From: Pseudomonadota bacterium | GTDB lineage: Bacteria > Pseudomonadota > Gammaproteobacteria > Xanthomonadales > Xanthomonadaceae | Assembly (NCBI GenBank): GCA_023423605.1 | Contig: JAFAFF010000098.1 | Span: 1 to 19,231 of the forward strand | DNA: 19,231 bases | Direction: 5' to 3' | Part shown: in pieces, positions 14,964 through 19,231 of the stretch | Layout: the number at the start of each line of letters is the position of its first letter | How positions within the stretch are numbered: the first letter of the stretch is position 1 | Notes under the pieces: model-generated | The model's input: the letters and a program-made list of their open reading frames with translations, nothing else | Told to the model about the DNA's origin: nothing | The model's database searches: none | Made by a program: the position numbers and the translations under genes

Positions 14964-17003
14964 TCACCCCAGGCTGGCTTCTTTCAGCCTGCGGATTTCG
15001 TCGCGCACGCGGCCCGCCTCCTCGAACTCCAGGTCCTTGGCGTGCTGGTACATCTGCTGCTCCAGGGCCTTGATGCGGCTGGCCAGCTGGGCGGGCGACA
15101 GGCTGGCGTAATCCACGCCTTCTTCGGCCACCGCCAGGCCGCCACGGCCTCCCTTTCCTTTGCCCTTGCCCTTCTTCGCTTCCTTCTCGGCCGCGTCCGA
15201 GCGCGCGCCTTCCAGCACGTCCACGATCGGCCGGGCCACGGATTTCGGCACGATGCCGTGTTCCTGGTTGTATTCCACCTGCTTGGCGCGGCGGCGGTCG
15301 GTCTCATCGATGGCCGCCTGCATGGACCGGGTGATCTTGTCGGCATACAGGATCGCCTTGCCGCGCACGTTGCGCGCCGCGCGGCCGATGGTCTGGATCA
15401 GCGAACCGGTGGACCGCAGGAAACCTTCCTTGTCCGCATCCAGGATCGCCACCAGCGACACCTCCGGCATGTCCAGGCCTTCGCGCAGCAGGTTGATGCC
15501 CACCAGCACATCGAACTTGCCCAGGCGCAGGTCGCGGATGATCTCCACCCGCTCCACGGTGTCGATATCTGAATGCAGATAGCGCACGCGGATGCCGTGT
15601 TCCCCCAGATACTCCGTCAGGTTTTCGGCCATGCGCTTGGTCAGGGTGGTCACCAGCACGCGGTCACCCATCCTGATGCGTTCGTTGGCCTCGCTCATCA
15701 GGTCGTCCACCTGGGTAGCCACCGGGCGGATTTCCACCACCGGGTCGATCAACCCGGTTGGCCGCACCACCAGTTCAGCCATGTCCTCGCCCGCTTCGCG
15801 GTATTCATACGGCCCCGGCGTCGCCGACACATAGATGCTGCGTGGACAGCGGGCTTCCCATTCCTCGAAGCGCAGCGGCCGGTTGTCCAGCGCCGAAGGC
15901 AGCCGGAAACCGAACTCAACCAGCGTTTCCTTGCGCGAACGGTCGCCCTTGAACATCGCGCCGATCTGCGGAATGGTCACGTGCGATTCGTCGATCACCA
16001 GCAGGGCGTCCGGCGGCAGGTAATCGAACAGGGTCGGCGGCGGTTCGCCCGGGCCCTTGCCGGTGAGATGCCGCGAATAATTTTCGATGCCGTTGCAGAA
16101 CCCCACCTCGGCCATCATTTCCAGGTCGAACTGGGTGCGCTGCGCCAGCCGCTGGGCTTCCACCAGCTTGTTCTGCGCGTACAGCTGCTCCAGGCGTTCC
16201 TTCAGTTCGATCTTGATGGTGTCCACCGCCGACAGCACGCGTTCGCGCGTGGTGGCGTAGTGCGTCTTCGGGTACACGGTGAAGCGCTGCATGTTGCGGA
16301 TCGTTTCGCCGGTGAGCGGATCGAACAGGGTGATCTTTTCCACCTCGCCATCGAACAGTTCCAGGCGCAGCGCCTCGCTGTCCGATTCGGCCGGGAATAC
16401 ATCGATCACCTCGCCACGCACGCGGAACGTGCCGCGCTGCAGTTCGTACTCGTTGCGGGTGTACTGCAGCTGGGTCAGGTGGTTGATCAGGTCGCGCTGG
16501 TCGATGCGCTCGCCCTTGGACAGGATCAGCCGCAGCGACAGGTAATCTTCCGGCGCGCCCAGGCCATAGATGGCCGACACGGTGGCCACCACCAGCGCAT
16601 CCGGGCGCGACAGCAGGGTCTTGGTTGCGGCCAGGCGCATCTGCTCGATGTGCTCGTTGATCGAACTGTCCTTCTCGATGAAGGTATCCGACGACGGCAC
16701 GTAGGCTTCGGGCTGGTAGTAATCGTAGTAACTGACGAAATATTCCACCGCGTTGTGCGGGAAGAATGCCTTGAACTCGCCATACAGCTGCGCGGCCAGC
16801 GTCTTGTTCGGCGCCATCACCAGGGTCGGCTTCTGGATGCGGTCGATGACGTTGGCGATGGTGTAGGTCTTGCCGGAGCCGGTGACGCCCAGCAGGGTCT
16901 GCTTTGCCACGCCTGCTTCGAAGTTGCTGCTGAGCTTTTCGATGGCGTTCGGCTGGTCGCCTGCCGGTGAATACGGCGAGACGAGTTGGAAACGGTCGCT
17001 CAT
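14964..17003 (-). CDS. uvrB: excinuclease ABC subunit UvrB
   Basis: UvrB is the damage-verifying, helicase-like subunit of nucleotide excision repair; it takes DNA from UvrA and recruits UvrC. The 679-residue product is of normal length. Motifs in order are Walker A GVTGSGKT (about 39-46), the beta-hairpin [12 protein letters not shown] that clamps DNA, the DEAD-like box [26 protein letters not shown], the helicase motifs around [20 protein letters not shown] and QTIGRAARN, and a C-terminal UVR domain ([20 protein letters not shown]) for UvrC. A Lys/Gly-rich linker ([10 protein letters not shown]) near 620 is lineage-typical filler. It is a single gene with its own terminator and a divergent neighbour upstream. 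Confidence 0.98.
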   Translation of the reverse strand: MSDRFQLVSPYSPAGDQPNAIEKLSSNFEAGVAKQTLLGVTGSGKTYTIANVIDRIQKPTLVMAPNKTLAAQLYGEFKAFFPHNAVEYFVSYYDYYQPEAYVPSSDTFIEKDSSINEHIEQMRLAATKTLLSRPDALVVATVSAIYGLGAPEDYLSLRLILSKGERIDQRDLINHLTQLQYTRNEYELQRGTFRVRGEVIDVFPAESDSEALRLELFDGEVEKITLFDPLTGETIRNMQRFTVYPKTHYATTRERVLSAVDTIKIELKERLEQLYAQNKLVEAQRLAQRTQFDLEMMAEVGFCNGIENYSRHLTGKGPGEPPPTLFDYLPPDALLVIDESHVTIPQIGAMFKGDRSRKETLVEFGFRLPSALDNRPLRFEEWEARCPRSIYVSATPGPYEYREAGEDMAELVVRPTGLIDPVVEIRPVATQVDDLMSEANERIRMGDRVLVTTLTKRMAENLTEYLGEHGIRVRYLHSDIDTVERVEIIRDLRLGKFDVLVGINLLREGLDMPEVSLVAILDADKEGFLRSTGSLIQTIGRAARNVRGKAILYADKITRSMQAAIDETDRRRAKQVEYNQEHGIVPKSVARPIVDVLEGARSDAAEKEAKKGKGKGKGGRGGLAVAEEGVDYASLSPAQLASRIKALEQQMYQHAKDLEFEEAGRVRDEIRRLKEASLG

Positions 17004-17028
17004 GGGGCTGCCAGGTCAGGGGGAGGCC

Positions 17029-17034
17029 AGTATA
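17029..17034 (-). promoter_or_regulatory. candidate -10 element of uvrB
   Basis: TATACT on the minus strand lies 25 bases before the uvrB ATG. No convincing -35 and no recognisable LexA box were found in the 73-bp divergent gap. Confidence 0.4.
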
Positions 17035-17076
17035 GCGGTGGGGTTGGTGACGGGCGGCTGAGGGAAAGCCCGAGCC

Positions 17077-17709
17077 GTGGCTGCGGACAGCGGCGACAGC
17101 GCTGCTACGCCCTGCCCCTGCAGCATGGGGAGCATGCCTTCCCGGACCTGCCCACGGACGCATCCCTGCCCCGCCGCAGGCCGTTCAGCACACCAGGGCT
17201 TTGGCCTGCTGGAAATGATGGTCACCGCACTGATCCTCGCCGTCCTGTGCTCGCTGGCGCTGCCCTCCTTCCGTCGCACCCTGGACAGCCTGCAGGCCGA
17301 CGCCCTGCGCATGCAGCTGGTGTCGGTGCTGTCGACGGCGCGCAGCACGGCCATTGTCCGGCAGCAGCGCATCGATGCATGCCCCAGCAGCGACGGTGCG
17401 ACCTGCGGCGGTGACTGGAGCCACGGTTGGCTGCTGTATCCCAGCGCCCCACCCTCGCGCCCGGCGCCACCAGGCAGCCCGGGCATGGAGCCGCTGCTGG
17501 TGGAGCAACGCGCACCTTCCCGGATACGCAGCGTCCACAGTCTCAAGCGCGCCACCATCCAGTTCCGCCCGGATGGACGCAACGCCGGCAAGAACCAGAC
17601 GATCCATATCTGCCTGGGAGACTACCGCCACAGCGAAGTGGTGGTCAGCGTGCCCGGGCGCATCCGCAGCAAGCGTATGCGCCGGCCAACCCCGTGCGAA
17701 GGGCGCTGA
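17077..17709 (+). CDS. FimT/GspH-family pseudopilin (orphan minor prepilin)
   Basis: The protein has a type III prepilin signal: a Gly-Phe cleavage site in HQG-FGLLEMMVTALILAVL with Glu at +5, followed by the hydrophobic N-terminal helix. The globular part carries two Cys in DACPSSDGATCGGDWSHGWL, the pattern seen in FimT/GspH proteins, and ends basic (RIRSKRMRRPTPCEGR). FimT-like minor pilins prime type IV pilus assembly and, in some relatives, bind DNA during uptake. The start is uncertain: the GTG at 17077 has AGGG upstream but gives a 41-residue leader, while ATGs at 17125 and 17134 give 25- and 22-residue leaders. It is divergent from uvrB and separated from pilE-pilY1 by tRNA-Asn. Confidence 0.85.
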   Translation: MAADSGDSAATPCPCSMGSMPSRTCPRTHPCPAAGRSAHQGFGLLEMMVTALILAVLCSLALPSFRRTLDSLQADALRMQLVSVLSTARSTAIVRQQRIDACPSSDGATCGGDWSHGWLLYPSAPPSRPAPPGSPGMEPLLVEQRAPSRIRSVHSLKRATIQFRPDGRNAGKNQTIHICLGDYRHSEVVVSVPGRIRSKRMRRPTPCEGR

Positions 17710-17714
17710 AAAGG

Positions 17715-17742
17715 CAAAGGCCGCGATTTCTCGCGGCCTTTG
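17715..17742. terminator. bidirectional terminator between the prepilin gene and tRNA-Asn
   Basis: CAAAGGCCGCG (17715-17725) pairs perfectly with CGCGGCCTTTG (17732-17742) around a 6-base loop. On the minus strand it is followed by CCTTTTC, giving tRNA-Asn a reasonable T tail. On the plus strand it ends the prepilin mRNA 6 bases after its stop, with a poorer tail. Confidence 0.8.
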
Positions 17743-17749
17743 CAGTATC

Positions 17750-17826
17750 TGGCGCCCGAAGTTGGACTCGAACCAACGACCCCCTGATTAACAGTCAAGT
17801 GCTCTAACCGGCTGAGCTATTCGGGC
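17750..17826 (-). tRNA. tRNA-Asn (anticodon GTT)
   Basis: The minus strand gives acceptor GCCCGAA with TTCGGGC, discriminator G and encoded CCA; D arm GCTCAGCCGGTTAGAGC; anticodon stem TTGA/TCAG with loop CTGTTAA; T arm with GGTTCGAGTCC. It is 77 bases with CCA. No integrase or duplicated end is seen next to it. Confidence 0.97.
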
Positions 17827-17835
17827 GGGGTGCGC

Positions 17836-17865
17836 ATTCTAGCCAGTAGCCCCGCGCCTTTGCAA
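17836..17865 (-). promoter_or_regulatory. promoter of tRNA-Asn
   Basis: TTGCAA (17865-17860) and TAGAAT (17841-17836) are 18 bases apart on the minus strand, 10 bases before the mature tRNA. The GCGCACCCC between -10 and the tRNA is a GC-rich discriminator of the kind seen at growth-rate-controlled stable RNA promoters. Confidence 0.7.
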
Positions 17866-17892
17866 CCCCTCCTCCCGGCACCCGCTGATGGC

Positions 17893-18306
17893 CTACCAGC
17901 AGCCAGACACCGTGCTTTCGGTAGGCGTCTTGCGGCCAGCCTGGTCCAGCGTCAGCGTGCCGCATTTGTCCTTCTGCTGCGCACCCGCCGGCACCGCCTG
18001 AAGCTTGAAGGCAGAAGCGGATGCATTGCCATCAAAGGAAATCGCGTACTGCGAGGTACCGTCGCGTGGCGACTGGTTGAATGGAAGTGTCAACCCAGCG
18101 TAGGAATTCTGCACGGTGTGATGCCGCTCCAGCACCTGGGCCAGCTCCACCAGATCCGCCTTTGCCTGGGCACGGCGCGATTTCCGCACATGTTCCTGAT
18201 AGGACGGAAAGGCCACCGCGGCCAGGATGGCGACCACGGCCACCACGATCATCAATTCGATCAGGGTGAAGCCGCGGACAGCACGTGTGGATGAGGCGAT
18301 ACGCAT
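17893..18306 (-). CDS. pilE: type IV pilin/minor pilin PilE
   Basis: This 137-residue prepilin has a 12-residue basic leader (MRIASSTRAVRG) and then FTLIELMIVVAVVAILAAVA, with Glu at +5 of the mature protein, as required for prepilin peptidase cleavage and assembly. The C-terminus has a Cys pair (KDKCGTLTLDQAGRK...GCW) forming the usual D-loop. The ATG at 18306 was chosen for its GAGG ribosome binding site and normal leader length. An upstream ATG at 18333 overlaps the pilY1 stop (ATGA) and would give a 21-residue leader. It follows pilY1, as at the end of the fimT-pilV-pilW-pilX-pilY1-pilE cluster of related bacteria. Confidence 0.92.
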   Translation of the reverse strand: MRIASSTRAVRGFTLIELMIVVAVVAILAAVAFPSYQEHVRKSRRAQAKADLVELAQVLERHHTVQNSYAGLTLPFNQSPRDGTSQYAISFDGNASASAFKLQAVPAGAQQKDKCGTLTLDQAGRKTPTESTVSGCW

Positions 18307-18329
18307 GGAAAACCTCGAATTCGATTCGT

Positions 18330-19231
18330 TCATCGGATCTGCCGCCAGGACTGCCGTCCACACGGGCGTGGCATGTACATGGCATCGGCGCCCGGCGCGC
18401 GCAGCACAAAGGTGCACTGGTCCGCCTGCAGCAGCTTGTCCACCGTGCAACTGGCATCCTTGGGATCACAGGGCGTCAGTTTGGGCACGAAGATGCTGGT
18501 GTCCTTCACCGGTGGGCCCTGGCCACGGTCGCCCCCCTTGGTCAGCGCTACCGCACCACAGTTGCCGGTACACAGCGGGTCGCCACCAATCTCGGGGCTC
18601 AGGCCGGACATCGCGCCGCCACCGGTCAGCAGGTTCAGGCCATACAGCCAGTTCGTGCCTCCGCCACTGCCGCAGATGGCCGTCCCCGGCACATAGGTGG
18701 TGAAGAAGACGCTGCCGTTCTGGATGTTGGGGTTGCCGACGAAACGCTCGCCCTCCACCGTGGTGCCGACCACCAGATCCACATACCAGCCGCGCACCGA
18801 GGTGTAATTGACGTTGTTGCGGCTGACATTACGGATGTCGTAGCCGGCATTGGACGTCGTGCTGCTGACCGTCTGCTCCACCAGCGCCGCACGACCGCCA
18901 ACGGCCGTCTTCAGGTTGTCCCATACGCCATACAGGCTCTGTACCGGAGACGTGCTGCTGATCTGGTTGTCGTCGGCCGCGAAGTACTGGCCGGTGCCGA
19001 AGAACAGGCTCACGCCTCCTCCCGGGCCGCTGGAAACCTCGATGCCGCTCATGATCGGCTGCACGGCATTGTCGCGCACGGCGGTGAACAGCGGCACACC
19101 ATCGAGGGCCACCTTCCAGTTCGCCGGATTGCTGTCGGACAGGTCGAACTTCCACAGGTTGCCCTGCATGTCGCCCGCATACACCGTGTCGGTGATGCCG
19201 TCGGCATTCTTGAGCGCCACCGGGGCAAGGT
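18330..19231 (-). CDS. pilY1: PilY1 C-terminal part (type IV pilus tip/adhesion protein), cut by window edge
   Basis: About 300 C-terminal residues are present and the N-terminal part lies beyond the window. LAPVALKNADGITDTVYAGD followed by MQGNLWKFDLSD is the hallmark of the PilY1 beta-propeller, close to the place where the family has its calcium-binding loop. SLFFGTGQYF, RGWYVDLVVG, GERFVGNPNIQNGSVFFTTY and CGSGGGTNWLYGLNLLTGG are further blade motifs. PilY1 sits in the periplasm or at the pilus tip and controls extension, adhesion and surface sensing. The stop overlaps the upstream pilE ATG. The last residues (QCTFVLRAPGADAMYMPRPC) contain a Cys pair typical of the end. Confidence 0.94.
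   Translation of the reverse strand, partial: LAPVALKNADGITDTVYAGDMQGNLWKFDLSDSNPANWKVALDGVPLFTAVRDNAVQPIMSGIEVSSGPGGGVSLFFGTGQYFAADDNQISSTSPVQSLYGVWDNLKTAVGGRAALVEQTVSSTTSNAGYDIRNVSRNNVNYTSVRGWYVDLVVGTTVEGERFVGNPNIQNGSVFFTTYVPGTAICGSGGGTNWLYGLNLLTGGGAMSGLSPEIGGDPLCTGNCGAVALTKGGDRGQGPPVKDTSIFVPKLTPCDPKDASCTVDKLLQADQCTFVLRAPGADAMYMPRPCGRQSWRQIR

Noticed and set aside
15573..16970. A 465-codon plus-strand open frame inside uvrB
   Set aside because: It is a shadow of uvrB with His/Gln/Arg-rich low-quality sequence.
1..19231. CRISPR arrays, complete insertion sequences or rRNA genes
   Set aside because: No regularly spaced repeats, intact transposase with inverted ends, or rRNA sequence was seen.

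Overview
The window looks like chromosome of a Stenotrophomonas (maltophilia-complex) strain or a close Xanthomonadaceae relative. The grounds are high GC with strong third-position bias, the gene order comEC-exbB-exbD-msbA-lpxK-kdsB, a pair of GTAG-headed hairpins of the SMAG (Stenotrophomonas REP) type, and a pilY1-pilE type IV pilus cluster. This is inference from content; no database was searched.

Left part (1-8579, all minus strand): a response regulator and sensor kinase (ATGA overlap) lie upstream of comEC, exbB, exbD, msbA, lpxK and the start of kdsB. From comEC to lpxK the genes overlap or nearly touch, so this is an envelope and lipid A/Kdo operon: MsbA flips lipid A-core, LpxK phosphorylates lipid A, KdsB activates Kdo, and ExbB/ExbD are a proton-driven motor pair. 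comEC (DNA-uptake channel) carries an in-frame TGA that removes its last ~93 codons, so it is probably a pseudogene. A perfect 16-bp palindrome lies between the regulator and a divergent small gene.

Middle part (about 9.5-14.77 kb): an accessory block of mixed composition that ends at tRNA-Val. Next to the tRNA 3' end is what looks like the C-terminal scrap of a tyrosine recombinase. The main content is a type VI secretion effector cassette on the minus strand: PAAR tip protein, DUF4123 adaptor, small co-adaptor, Tox-REase-5 nuclease effector, Imm52-like immunity protein. This is the order of the P. aeruginosa PAAR4-TecT-co-TecT-TseT-TsiT cluster. Behind it sits a decayed second toxin-immunity pair: an internally deleted toxin remnant and a second immunity gene of exactly equal length (240 codons) broken by one TGA where the intact copy has Trp46. 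The 3' parts of the two immunity genes share a 203-bp near-identical tract (7 transitions), while their 5' parts are divergent. A frameshifted yefM-yoeB toxin-antitoxin relic closes the block.

Right part (14.77-19.23 kb): tRNA-Val(GAC), uvrB with a terminator, a divergent orphan FimT/GspH-type prepilin, a two-way terminator, tRNA-Asn(GUU) with a clear promoter, then pilE and the C-terminal part of pilY1 running off the window.
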